Source: Exiguobacterium sp. (lineage in GTDB: Bacteria; Bacillota; Bacilli; Exiguobacteriales; Exiguobacteriaceae). From it: a DNA stretch of 64,000 nt. This document shows, one piece after another, positions 18,704 through 29,004 of the stretch; the first letter of the stretch is position 1, and every line of letters begins with the position of its first letter. Made by a program: the position numbers and the translations under genes. The stretch lies in assembly GCF_020832205.1 (NCBI RefSeq), contig NZ_JAFIFD010000024.1, positions 44,224 to 108,223 of the forward strand, in the 5' to 3' direction. A model generated the notes under the pieces. That model had not been told where the DNA came from and searched no databases. It was given only the letters and a program-made list of their open reading frames with translations.

Positions 18704-19156
18704 TCAATTTCTAGTGAATCGGATCAATGTGACACCTGGTTCGGGCTCGAACTCAGCGCTCGGTTCAAACCCCAGTTTCATATAAAGCCGCTTCGCCGGT
18801 CCGTTATGTTTCCCAGTGTGCACATAGACAAGTTTGTCTTCATGCAAACTGAGCACGTGTTCGAGCAACGTCGTCGCCAGACGTGCCCTGAAATACGTCG
18901 GATCGATGCATAGTTTCGTGACCTCGACCGTGTTCTCGGCCGCTTCGATCGTGATGAACCCGATCAGCCGCTCGTCATTATACAAGCCGTAACTCGTGCC
19001 CGGCAAGTTTTGAATGACCTCGACCGTCTCGTACCGGGCTGGAATCTCATCAAACCCGATCAATTCGGCCTCGACTGCATAGGCGTTTCGTTGGATCTCG
19101 AGCATTTGCTCAGCCGCTGCATAATTCGTCGTATAAATTTCACGTAACTCCATCAT
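18704..19156 (-). CDS. GNAT family acetyltransferase
   Basis: A 150-residue GNAT domain protein. Motif A reads VEVTKLCIDPTYFRARLATTLLEHVL; the usual first glycine of the acetyl-CoA loop (Q/RxxGxG/A) is arginine, so binding may be altered. Motif B is HNGPAKRLYMKLGFEPS. GGAGGTGCCAC precedes the ATG at 19156. It follows the MBL-fold gene by 15 bases and forms the last gene of a Nudix-MBL-GNAT operon. The substrate is unknown. Confidence 0.8.
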   Translation of the reverse strand: MMELREIYTTNYAAAEQMLEIQRNAYAVEAELIGFDEIPARYETVEVIQNLPGTSYGLYNDERLIGFITIEAAENTVEVTKLCIDPTYFRARLATTLLEHVLSLHEDKLVYVHTGKHNGPAKRLYMKLGFEPSAEFEPEPGVTLIRFTRN

Positions 19157-19171
19157 GTGGCACCTCCGGCA

Positions 19172-19888
19172 TCATCTGGCAAACAACCGTGCTTGCTTAC
19201 GTTTGGCGCGTTTAAGCGCACGATATAACCGATGCGTCCCGGCAATCTCCGGACCGTGACCGACGAACGTATGTCGCGGCGCCAAGTCGATCAGCCGCTC
19301 AGCATTCTCGACCGCTGCCCGTTTATCCCATGTCGCCCACCCAGGAAGCGGAAAGAGCGGTCTGACATCCCCCGCCACCGCGACTCCCCCGTGGGATTGG
19401 AATGCGTCGCCGGCGAACAGTATGCGGTTGCCCTCGTCGAAATAAGCGATGGAACCCGGCGTATGCCCCGCTGCCGGATACACACGAAGACCAAACAACC
19501 GCTCCCCGGGATCCAACAACTGGTCGGGTAACGAATGGATTTTGGGGAGGGAACCTTTTACTTTCAACTCTCGTTCATCTGGATCTAACGTCCGATCCCC
19601 GTCGAGCAACCTCGCATCCCGACGCGACACGTACAGCTCCGCATGGGGGTGAGCCTTCAAAATCGCGTCGACGCCCCCGACATGGTCTCCGTGGGCGTGT
19701 GTCAATAAAATCGCGAGAAGCGGCTGTTCGAGCGCCTCGATGTACGCGAGGATGTCTGCCGCATTCCGTTCCAAAGCGGTATCGATCAAGACGAGCCCTA
19801 GTTCCTTCTCGATCAATTGTACGTTGATCGGCAGCACCGGTGCATAAAACGTCAGCTGGTGAACATGTTCTAGACGTGTGACCAACAC
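19172..19888 (-). CDS. metallo-beta-lactamase fold hydrolase
   Basis: A 238-residue MBL-fold enzyme with the zinc motif LLTHAHGDHVGG, a later histidine in YPAAGHTPGSIAYFDEG, the bridging aspartate in LFAGDAF and a last histidine in TFVGHGPEI. These are all ligands of a binuclear centre, so it should be active. Relatives include lactonases and thioester hydrolases; the substrate cannot be decided. It has a GTG start at 19888 after GGGAGGGG and lies 15 bases downstream of the Nudix gene. Confidence 0.9.
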   Translation of the reverse strand: MLVTRLEHVHQLTFYAPVLPINVQLIEKELGLVLIDTALERNAADILAYIEALEQPLLAILLTHAHGDHVGGVDAILKAHPHAELYVSRRDARLLDGDRTLDPDERELKVKGSLPKIHSLPDQLLDPGERLFGLRVYPAAGHTPGSIAYFDEGNRILFAGDAFQSHGGVAVAGDVRPLFPLPGWATWDKRAAVENAERLIDLAPRHTFVGHGPEIAGTHRLYRALKRAKRKQARLFAR

Positions 19889-19903
19889 AAAATCCCCTCC
19901 CCC

Positions 19904-20515
19904 TTAATCGAACAACGTGACCCAGTCGTCTTGCCAACGGGCCTCAAAACACATATGAAGCTGTTCAAGCGTATTCCGGGCAAGCGAGAGCGGAGGCAAG
20001 TCGTCTCGGCCGAAGAAGCCGACGTCACTCGTTTCTTGGCTCACCTGCGCCTCCCCGCCGATCACTTCGCACTCGATGAACAGCTTATAGTAGTGCTGGG
20101 ACAAAGGCGGATGTGGATGGTGATGCATATCGAATAAGGCGACAAGCCGAATCGGGGCTACATCGAAGCCTGACTCTTCCTCAATCTCTTTGACGATGTT
20201 CTCCGCCGGGGACAACCCGACTTCGCAGAAGCCGCCCGGGAGCGTCCATAGACCGTCAGAGCGTTCTTTGACGAGCAACAAGCGGTCCTCCCGAAACACG
20301 ACACCGCGAACATCGAGCTTCGGAGTCGGATAACCGTCGACATGAATAAGCTCTGTCCGCTCATGAAGCGCTAGATTCGACTGCTGTTCAAACATCTCAG
20401 TCGCGATTTGTTGGATCTCGAGATAGCGTTCCCGGTCGTACTCGTCTTTCGTGAACGTCTGGCCGGCCTGTGAGAGCGCCTGGAGCCGTTTGGCCCACAT
20501 GAGCCATTGTGACAT
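19904..20515 (-). CDS. Nudix hydrolase with N-terminal helical domain
   Basis: A 203-residue protein: about 55 N-terminal residues of the helical domain seen before some Nudix domains, then the Nudix fold with the box GGFCEVGLSPAENIVKEIEE plus ESG. The catalytic E-E pair and the last glycine are present; the first Glu of the textbook box is Leu and the Arg is Lys, as I recall from relatives of this subfamily. It probably cleaves a nucleoside diphosphate derivative such as ADP-ribose. I chose the ATG at 20515 since GGAGGG lies 6 bases upstream; one two codons earlier abuts the site. Confidence 0.88.
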   Translation of the reverse strand: MSQWLMWAKRLQALSQAGQTFTKDEYDRERYLEIQQIATEMFEQQSNLALHERTELIHVDGYPTPKLDVRGVVFREDRLLLVKERSDGLWTLPGGFCEVGLSPAENIVKEIEEESGFDVAPIRLVALFDMHHHPHPPLSQHYYKLFIECEVIGGEAQVSQETSDVGFFGRDDLPPLSLARNTLEQLHMCFEARWQDDWVTLFD

Positions 20516-20645
20516 AGTCATCCCTCCATCGTTTGTCCTGTTTATCCATTTCGCCATATGAGCGAGTTGTTCCTTTTTCCTCGTACCCGCTCCTCCTAAA
20601 AAGTATATGATGACAGCATGATTCATAAATAAAGGCCGTGTTCGA

Positions 20646-21344
20646 TCATTCTTCGAAATAAAAAGTATCGGTAATAAAATAATCGCGCCCGTTCCGTTCA
20701 CACCAGTCGAGAAAACGTTCCTGCCCCGAATCCGATTGCGTATATGTGACCCAATCCGCGAGCAACTCACTATGGTAACTCAATTCGATCTCATAACCCG
20801 CTCGTTTCTCCTCATTCAATACATGGTGGATCAACTTTCTCGCTTCTGCGATGGTTGCGCGATCCCGATTGACCTCGCCGAGATACACGTTTTCGTTAAT
20901 ATGGTGAAACGAGAACTTAAGGGTAGAGATTTTATGAGTCATGAGTGCCTCGATCGCACGCTGTTCTGCCATTCCCCCAAGTTCGATTGCTCGTTCGAGT
21001 CGTTCGTGCCATAACTCTTCAAACGCATAAAGGCCGAGCCAACGGTATGGACGAGCGTCTTCAGATGACCGCTCCGTCCACTCAACGAGCGTCGGTTTTA
21101 GTATGTTCGTGACGAGTGGATACACGAATACATCAGGGACATCGTCTTGCCGTGTTGGTTCACTGAGCGTGAACAGCCAGGCGACGAACTCCTGTCGTTG
21201 CTCGAAATCACAATCCTTCACTGTTTCAATAAACGGTGTCAGCGCAGCGAGTGCCTGTTTCCGAAATCCCCGATCCTTCAATTCACAAAACGTGCGGAAC
21301 TCCGGGTAGTTGTTCATGTTTGGGTCGTTCAGTAATTCTCGCAT
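20646..21344 (-). CDS. hypothetical protein (232 aa)
   Basis: A soluble, mostly helical protein rich in Glu, Arg and Trp; no signal peptide or membrane segment. The N terminus has MNNYPEFRTFCELKDRGFRK and the end YFITDTFYFEE. I recognise no family. The ribosome site is weak (GAGG, 10 bases from the ATG). It lies 130 bases upstream of the Nudix gene on the same strand and may be part of that transcription unit. In 21345-21552 I see only short frames, one behind AGGGAGGTGACAG on the minus strand, without support. Confidence 0.7.
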   Translation of the reverse strand: MRELLNDPNMNNYPEFRTFCELKDRGFRKQALAALTPFIETVKDCDFEQRQEFVAWLFTLSEPTRQDDVPDVFVYPLVTNILKPTLVEWTERSSEDARPYRWLGLYAFEELWHERLERAIELGGMAEQRAIEALMTHKISTLKFSFHHINENVYLGEVNRDRATIAEARKLIHHVLNEEKRAGYEIELSYHSELLADWVTYTQSDSGQERFLDWCERNGRDYFITDTFYFEE

Positions 21345-21552
21345 GGAATGATTGCCTCGTTTCTTGTTGAGCGTTATCTCACCACGTACTCATTCACAAT
21401 GTACCTTGAAACAAAAGTACCCGATACGTTCTGTACTTCCCCTGATTGCACATCGTTTGGTCATAACCGATCTCGGAACGATTACTCCTGTACAACCTGT
21501 CACCTCCCTAAAGAACTGTTTTCCAATTCTACTCACTCTCAGTATAACGAAA

Positions 21553-21592
21553 CAAAAAAACCCTGCACAACGGCTGTTGTACAAGGGTTTTC
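21553..21592 (-). terminator. terminator of parEC
   Basis: On the minus strand ACCCTTGTACAAC pairs with GTTGTGCAGGGT (one mismatch) and is followed by TTTTTTT. Confidence 0.88.
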
Positions 21593-21595
21593 GCA

Positions 21596-24001
<2,406 letters not shown>

Positions 24002-24003
24002 CG

Positions 24004-25971
24004 TTACATCACTTCCTCAATCGCTTTAGTCACGTGTTCATTGGCGATGATCGAATCATCTTCCTGGAGGCCGAAGGCGACGTTCTCCTCGATCCACTCC
24101 CGGCGATGGGCGACGTTGTCTCCCATGAGCACCGAGACGCGCTTGTCGGCGACGGCGGCATCATCGACTGTGACGCGGATGAGCGTCCGTGTGTCCGGGT
24201 TCATCGTCGTCTCCCACAGCTGGTCGGCGTTCATCTCACCGAGACCTTTGTAGCGTTGGAGGATATAGCCTTTCTTATACACTTTGACGAGCTTCTCGAG
24301 CGCCTCTTCGTCCCAGGCGTACTCGAACTGTTCCGACTTGCCTTTCCCTTTCGAGATGCGATAGAGCGGCGGCAAGGCGACGAACACTTTGCCGGCCTCG
24401 ACGAGCGGGCGCATGTAGCGGAAGAAGAACGTCAACAAGAGCACTTGAATGTGGGCCCCGTCCGTATCGGCATCGGTCATGATGATGATTTTGTCGAAAT
24501 TGCAGTCCTCGAGGTCGAAATCGTGGCCGACACCGGCCCCGATCGCGTGGATGATCGTGTTGATTTCCTCGTTTTTCATGATGTCTTGAAGTTTTGACTT
24601 CTCCGAGTTGATGACTTTCCCACGGAGCGGCAAGATGGCTTGGAACGTCCGGTCACGGCCTTGTTTGGCCGAACCGCCGGCCGAGTCACCCTCGACGAGA
24701 AACAGTTCGTTCTTGGCGGCGTTCTTCGACGTCGCCGGTGTCAGTTTCCCGTTCAAGATGCTCGAGCGTTTCTTCTTCTTGCCGTTACGCGCTTCTTCCC
24801 GGGCTTTCCGGGCGGCCTCGCGGGCCTGGGCGGCGCGGATCGCTTTCTTGATCAGCATCGTCGCCATCTGCGGGTTCTCCTCGAGGAAGATCGTCAGTTG
24901 CTTGGCCATGACCCCGTCGGCACTCGTACGGGCCTCAGGCGAGCCGAGTTTCGACTTCGTCTGTCCCTCGAACTGGAGGAATTCCTCTGGGATCCGTACC
25001 GAGACGATGAGCGTGAGCCCTTCACGGACGTCACCGCCGTCAAGGTTCTTATCTTTCTCTTTCAACAAGCCGTTCTTCCGGGCGTACTCGTTCACGATTC
25101 GGGTCATCGCCGTCTTGGCACCGACTTCGTGTGTACCACCATCGCGCGTGCGGACGTTATTGACGAACGAGAGCACGTTCTCTGAGTAGGCGTCCGTGAA
25201 CTGGAAGGCGAGTTCGAGCTCGATGTCGTTCTCGGTCCCTTCGAAGTAGACGATCGGGTGGAGTGTCGCCTTGTCGTCGTTCAAATACTGGACGAATTCG
25301 GCGATCCCTTCCTCGTAATGGAACGTCTCTTCTTTACCAGAACGCTCGTCCGTCAGCGTGATCGTCAATCCTTTCAACAGGAAAGCCGATTCCCGCAGCC
25401 GTTCGGCGAGCGTGTCGTAGTTGTACGTCGTCGTCGAGAAAATGCTTGCGTCCGGTTTGAAAGTGACACTCGTCCCGGTCTGGCGTGTCTTCCCGGTCTC
25501 GAGAAGAGTCGTCTGTGGGACGCCGCCATCGGCAAACGTCTGCTCAAATATTTTGCCGTCACGGTAAATCGTCACGACGACCTTGCTCGAGAGGGCGTTC
25601 ACGACCGAGGCGCCGACCCCGTGGAGCCCTCCGGACGTCTTATAGCCGCCTTGGCCGAACTTTCCGCCGGCGTGGAGGACGGTGAAGATGACCTCTGGCG
25701 TCGGTTTGCCGGAAGCATGCATTCCCGTCGGCATGCCACGTCCGTGGTCACGGACCGTGATGGCATCGTCTTTATGGATCGTCACGTCGATCTGTCCGCC
25801 GAAGCCGGCGAGCGCCTCATCGATCGCGTTATCGACGATCTCATAGACGAGGTGATGCAGCCCGCGGTGGTCGGTCGAACCGATGTACATTCCTGGGCGT
25901 TTTCGTACGGCCGTGAGTCCTTCGAGCACCTGGATGGCGTCTTCATTGTAATTGAATAAATCTGTTGACAT
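24004..25971 (-). CDS. parE: DNA topoisomerase IV subunit B
   Basis: A 655-residue B subunit. The GHKL ATPase domain shows YEIVDNAIDEAL and VRDHGRGMPTGMH; the TOPRIM domain has LFLVEGDSAGGSAKQGRDR and the acidic DADTDGAHI metal motif. The absence of the GyrB insertion, the pairing with a ParC-type gene and the Bacillus-like operon order support ParE. The start at 25971 is set by GAGGTGACGGAA; the open frame eight codons further is not needed. A strong promoter lies at 26015-26043. Confidence 0.97.
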   Translation of the reverse strand: MSTDLFNYNEDAIQVLEGLTAVRKRPGMYIGSTDHRGLHHLVYEIVDNAIDEALAGFGGQIDVTIHKDDAITVRDHGRGMPTGMHASGKPTPEVIFTVLHAGGKFGQGGYKTSGGLHGVGASVVNALSSKVVVTIYRDGKIFEQTFADGGVPQTTLLETGKTRQTGTSVTFKPDASIFSTTTYNYDTLAERLRESAFLLKGLTITLTDERSGKEETFHYEEGIAEFVQYLNDDKATLHPIVYFEGTENDIELELAFQFTDAYSENVLSFVNNVRTRDGGTHEVGAKTAMTRIVNEYARKNGLLKEKDKNLDGGDVREGLTLIVSVRIPEEFLQFEGQTKSKLGSPEARTSADGVMAKQLTIFLEENPQMATMLIKKAIRAAQAREAARKAREEARNGKKKKRSSILNGKLTPATSKNAAKNELFLVEGDSAGGSAKQGRDRTFQAILPLRGKVINSEKSKLQDIMKNEEINTIIHAIGAGVGHDFDLEDCNFDKIIIMTDADTDGAHIQVLLLTFFFRYMRPLVEAGKVFVALPPLYRISKGKGKSEQFEYAWDEEALEKLVKVYKKGYILQRYKGLGEMNADQLWETTMNPDTRTLIRVTVDDAAVADKRVSVLMGDNVAHRREWIEENVAFGLQEDDSIIANEHVTKAIEEVM

Positions 25972-26014
25972 TTCCGTCACCTCAATTTCGAACACACGTT
26001 CGTTTTTCTAACCT

Positions 26015-26043
26015 ATTGTATAGCGATTTTTGAATTCTGGCAA
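26015..26043 (-). promoter_or_regulatory. promoter of parEC
   Basis: On the minus strand TTGCCA (26043-26038) and TACAAT (26020-26015) are separated by 17 bases, about 44 bases before the parE start. Confidence 0.8.
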
Positions 26044-26069
26044 GCCTCCCTTGTCACGCTTGACACGTG

Positions 26070-26102
26070 AAAAAAAGGAGACCTACCAAGGAGGCAGGTC
26101 TT
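26070..26102 (-). terminator. terminator of the CoA-binding protein gene
   Basis: On the minus strand AGACCTGCC pairs with GGTAGGTCT (one wobble) and is followed by CCTTTTTTT. Confidence 0.85.
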
Positions 26103-26505
26103 AGCCGATCAAGCGGGCATGCTCGACGTAGATGCATCGGTTCTCGACGTAATCGATCCCGGCGTCGCGGGCGATTCGTTCGGCCTCGGCACTCGAGAGC
26201 CCGAGTTGGTTGAAAATGAGCCCGACATCCCCGTGCCGGACAGCATCCTCGGCGACGCCGGCCAAATACTCACTGCGCCGGAACACATCGACGATATCGA
26301 TATGGCCCGGGATGCTTTCGACGGTCGGATACACCTTGCGTCCGTTCCACGTCTCGAGCGTCGGGTTGACCGGGATGACCGTGTACCCTTGCAGCAGCAG
26401 ATAGTCTGCGATCTGGTTGGCCGTCTTGTTCGGATTCGAGGAGATCCCGACGACGGCAATCGTCTTCGCTTCCTCGAGCAATTGTTTCAAACGCTGGTCG
26501 TCCAT
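26101..26505 (-). CDS. CoA-binding domain protein (YccU type)
   Basis: A 134-residue Rossmann-fold protein of the CoA_binding_2 family. The nucleotide loop is AVVGISSNPNKTANQIADYL and the conserved later parts are YTVIPVNPTLE and the end IDYVENRCIYVEHARL. It binds CoA or a similar nucleotide; the cellular role of the family is not established. Monocistronic, with promoter and terminator of its own, divergent from the GGDEF-Xer pair. Confidence 0.9.
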   Translation of the reverse strand: MDDQRLKQLLEEAKTIAVVGISSNPNKTANQIADYLLLQGYTVIPVNPTLETWNGRKVYPTVESIPGHIDIVDVFRRSEYLAGVAEDAVRHGDVGLIFNQLGLSSAEAERIARDAGIDYVENRCIYVEHARLIG

Positions 26506-26534
26506 TCCAGTAGCCCCCTTTTGTTTACGTTCTC

Positions 26535-26563
26535 AGTGTACCGTTCCCCTAATCGCGGTTCAA
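26535..26563 (-). promoter_or_regulatory. promoter of the CoA-binding protein gene
   Basis: On the minus strand TTGAAC (26563-26558) and TACACT (26540-26535) are 17 bases apart. Confidence 0.5.
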
Positions 26564-26621
26564 GGTTTATTTTCAATTTACATACAACTGTAACTCTTTC
26601 CTTTTTTTAAAACAAATCAAT

Positions 26622-26649
26622 TGGTTTACTATAACTTATTATGTAAACC
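26622..26649 (+). repeat. dif-like Xer recombination site, copy 1
   Basis: A 28-bp site with left arm TGGTTTACTAT, centre AACTTA and right arm TTATGTAAACC. The right arm matches the right arm of Bacillus subtilis dif (TTATGTAAACT, quoted from memory) in 10 of 11 positions. The left arm is nearly the inverted repeat of the right arm, with one extra base. A second copy, in the same orientation, lies at 28932-28959; the copies share an identical 20-mer (26631-26650 and 28941-28960) and differ at two of the 28 positions, both in the left arm. Confidence 0.8.
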
Positions 26650-26652
26650 ATG

Positions 26653-26680
26653 TTAAGAGCCTTCGATTATCGAATATACT
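26653..26680 (+). promoter_or_regulatory. possible promoter of the GGDEF-xer operon
   Basis: TTAAGA at 26653-26658 and TATACT at 26675-26680 are 16 bases apart. It begins just inside the first dif-like site and would give a 5' leader of about 170 bases. Confidence 0.45.
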
Positions 26681-26722
26681 GGTCGATGTTCGTTCGGGTG
26701 TAAAATCGCCCACACAAGAACG

Positions 26723-26801
26723 TTGCGTGAAATATCTATTTCACGCAATTATACGGACCGTTCTTAGCGGTTCTCGACAGACAGATTGACGTGATTTCAC
26801 G
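26723..26801 (+). other. palindromes in the leader of the GGDEF gene
   Basis: A perfect 11-bp inverted repeat (TTGCGTGAAAT at 26723-26733, its complement at 26738-26748, loop ATCT) is followed by a second perfect palindrome, CGTGATTTCACG at 26790-26801. Both carry CGTGA half-sites. They could be operators or RNA hairpins. The rest of 26506-26857 holds the dif-like site and promoters but no gene. Confidence 0.5.
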
Positions 26802-26857
26802 AACTTGCATGGGCAAACGGAGGTGAGTTCGGTATACTGGTAAAAGGAGGTGTTCAC

Positions 26858-27916
26858 GTGGGGACTGCCTATGAGGAACGTCGCGGTACGTTATACAACT
26901 ACCGCATCACTTTATACGGGAACGCGCTCGCCTGGTTCATCCACGTCGTGTTCTTAATCACATTTTGGCGGCTCGACGTCGGTCTGCTCGCCTGGTCGAA
27001 CGTCGCGAGCGTCCTTTACTACTCGATTTCATTTTATTTCGTACATAAGCGTTACTATCGGACGTTCTTCACCGGCTTGTTCATCGAAGTCGTCTACAAC
27101 GCCGTCATCTCGACGATCGTCCTCGGCTGGGGTGCGAACGTCCACTATTTCATCATCATGGCCGCTTACGGTGTGTTCTTCATGCCGAACGTGAGCCGAC
27201 TCGTCCGTATCGCGACGACAGGCCTCGCCATGGCTATTTACGGTTTCCTGTACGTCACCGTGACGACAGGGACGCAACCGCTCACCCCGTCGTTCGAGCA
27301 AGGACTGGGCCTCTTTTGCCTTTTGTCGACGATCGGACTCATCGCCGGACTCTCGTTCATCTTCGAAGGGTCGGTCGTCGAGGTGACGTCCGAGCTCGAA
27401 CGGACGAACGGGCGCCTGCATACGCTCGCCTCGCGAGACGGACTGACCGGCCTCTACAACCGCATGACCGGGTCGGCCCATATCGAGACGGCGATCGAAC
27501 GGACCGTCTCAGCAGGGCGGCCTTATGCTGTCGCTCTCGCCGACATCGACCACTTCAAAGCGTTCAATGAACGGTACGGACACGACTGCGGCGACCTCGT
27601 CTTGAAACGTGTCGCCGCCACCTTGACGTGGACGGACGCCGTTTGCGTCCGTTGGGGCGGCGCAGAGTTGCTCCTGTTCATCGAGGGCCAGTCAGAAGAG
27701 GAAGTCGCGACGAGCCTCGACGAGCTGCGCGCCCGTATCAAATCTACCGAGACGATCTATGAAGGGTCACGTTTACATGTGACGATGACGTTCGGTGTCT
27801 CATACCGGGACGGATCCGCCGCCGCATGTGTCGAGACGCTTGTCAAAGAAGCCGATGACCGGCTACGGGCTGGTAAACAGGCCGGAAAAGACCGGGTCAT
27901 CACATCGATTTGTTAA
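26858..27916 (+). CDS. membrane GGDEF-domain protein with degenerate active site
   Basis: A 352-residue protein with about six membrane helices (residues 20-172), a short coiled linker (EVTSELERTNGRLHTLASRD) and a GGDEF domain (about 190-350) starting DGLTGLYNR. The metal aspartate is present (ADIDHFKAFNERYGHDCGD, D229), but the signature loop reads RWGGAEL (267-271) instead of GG(D/E)EF. The third residue, which binds metal and is needed for diguanylate cyclase activity in PleD, is alanine, so it may be inactive or a receptor-like relative. GTG start after AAAAGGAGGTG. The recombinase gene follows after 17 bases. Confidence 0.88.
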   Translation: MGTAYEERRGTLYNYRITLYGNALAWFIHVVFLITFWRLDVGLLAWSNVASVLYYSISFYFVHKRYYRTFFTGLFIEVVYNAVISTIVLGWGANVHYFIIMAAYGVFFMPNVSRLVRIATTGLAMAIYGFLYVTVTTGTQPLTPSFEQGLGLFCLLSTIGLIAGLSFIFEGSVVEVTSELERTNGRLHTLASRDGLTGLYNRMTGSAHIETAIERTVSAGRPYAVALADIDHFKAFNERYGHDCGDLVLKRVAATLTWTDAVCVRWGGAELLLFIEGQSEEEVATSLDELRARIKSTETIYEGSRLHVTMTFGVSYRDGSAAACVETLVKEADDRLRAGKQAGKDRVITSIC

Positions 27917-27933
27917 TGAAGGAGTGATTACTG

Positions 27934-28944
27934 TTGAGTTTGTTTCGTCAACTCGGTCAAGCGCCGGCACCAACCGCTGCACGCCGTTTTGACTTGAACG
28001 GTTATGAGCGGATGCCCGGCTTCATCCAACGATTTTTGAACCACATGGCGGCCAAGCACTACTCTGAACAGACCGCCCAGCGCTATTTATACGACTTTAT
28101 GGACTTCTTCCGGTGGGTCGAGATGGCGAGTGCGGCAGAAGTCGACCCATCGACCGTCGAGGCCGACTCGTTCATCGAGTTCGACCATGCGGGAGCCGAT
28201 GCGTACGCGACATACCTTGCCCTCGAGCTCGACAACGCACCGAGCGTCATCAATCGGAAGTTGTCCTCGATGCAGTCGCTCTTCAATTTCTTGATCGAGA
28301 GCGGAGTCACGACGACGAATCCGTTCCAAGCCGTAGAGCGGCCGAAGCGGGCCAAACGCAACCCGATCTACTTGACCGAGCAGGAATGGCTCGACTTCTC
28401 GACGCTCGTCCGCAGCAACGTCGGCATGTCCGACCGCGAGGCGGCTTGGTTCGAACGGAACCGGGACCGGGACTTCCTCATCATCCAACTGCTCGGGCTG
28501 ACCGGCATGCGCGTCTCGGAGCTCACCGGCCTCGATTGGAGCGATATCGACTTGACGACCGGCACGATCCGCGTCATCGGAAAAGGTGATAAAGAACGCC
28601 TCCTCCCGCTCGCGACCCCGTTGATCGCCTTGCTCGAACAGTCGGCAAGTCCGCGTAGCGGCCCGTTGCTTCGGTCCGATGCCGGAAAACGGATCGCCGT
28701 GCGAACGGTGCAGCATATGTTGAAGGGTCACATCGACCGGTTGAAGCCGTATTTGCCTTTCCTCGTCCATAAACAAGTGACGCCGCACAAACTTCGTCAT
28801 ACGTTTGCCTCACGTCTGGCGATGGCAGGGGTCGACGTGTTGACGATCCAACAACTGCTCGGACACGAATCGGTCGCGACGACACAAGTGTATGCCCATA
28901 TCGGTGACGAGAAGAAAAAACAAGCGATAACCGGTTTACGATAA
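27934..28944 (+). CDS. tyrosine recombinase, XerS-like
   Basis: A 336-residue integrase-family protein: N-terminal SAM-like core-binding domain (about 25-125) and catalytic domain (about 145-330). All catalytic residues are present: R193 (TGMRVSEL), K218 (GKGDKER), H285 and R288 (HKLRHTFASRL), H311 (LLGHESV) and Y320 (TTQVYAHI). It is longer than XerC/XerD (about 300), and the inserted stretch before R193 (DREAAWFERNRDRDFLII) resembles XerS of streptococci and lactococci. UUG start 8 bases after AAGGAGTG. The last codons and the UAA stop lie inside the second dif-like site. Probably it recombines these sites. Confidence 0.88.
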   Translation: MSLFRQLGQAPAPTAARRFDLNGYERMPGFIQRFLNHMAAKHYSEQTAQRYLYDFMDFFRWVEMASAAEVDPSTVEADSFIEFDHAGADAYATYLALELDNAPSVINRKLSSMQSLFNFLIESGVTTTNPFQAVERPKRAKRNPIYLTEQEWLDFSTLVRSNVGMSDREAAWFERNRDRDFLIIQLLGLTGMRVSELTGLDWSDIDLTTGTIRVIGKGDKERLLPLATPLIALLEQSASPRSGPLLRSDAGKRIAVRTVQHMLKGHIDRLKPYLPFLVHKQVTPHKLRHTFASRLAMAGVDVLTIQQLLGHESVATTQVYAHIGDEKKKQAITGLR

Positions 28945-28959
28945 CTTATTATGTAAACC
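28932..28959 (+). repeat. dif-like Xer recombination site, copy 2
   Basis: Left arm CGGTTTACGAT, centre AACTTA, right arm TTATGTAAACC, in the same orientation as copy 1. The recombinase stop codon TAA (28942-28944) spans the left arm and centre. Crossing over between the two sites would release a 2,310-bp circle carrying the GGDEF and recombinase genes. Confidence 0.8.
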
Positions 28960-28967
28960 AGACTATA

Positions 28968-29004
28968 AAGACACGGTCCCCATGTTTCAGGGAACCGTGT
29001 CTTT
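28968..29004. terminator. bidirectional terminator after the recombinase gene
   Basis: AAGACACGGTCCC pairs with GGGAACCGTGTCTT (one bulge) and is followed by TTTT; the minus-strand gene at 29005 ends beside it. Confidence 0.8.

Noticed and set aside
25258..25959. Open frame of 233 codons opposite parE
   Set aside because: Antisense shadow of the conserved ATPase domain; no family resemblance or initiation signal.
26787..26850. Possible c-di-GMP riboswitch before the GGDEF gene (GGGCAAAC is present)
   Set aside because: The rest of the GEMM-I core, such as GACGCAAAGC and the tetraloop receptor, is missing, so I do not call it.
28087..28800. Open frame of 237 codons opposite the recombinase gene
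   Set aside because: Antisense of a gene with all catalytic motifs; no ribosome site, biased composition.
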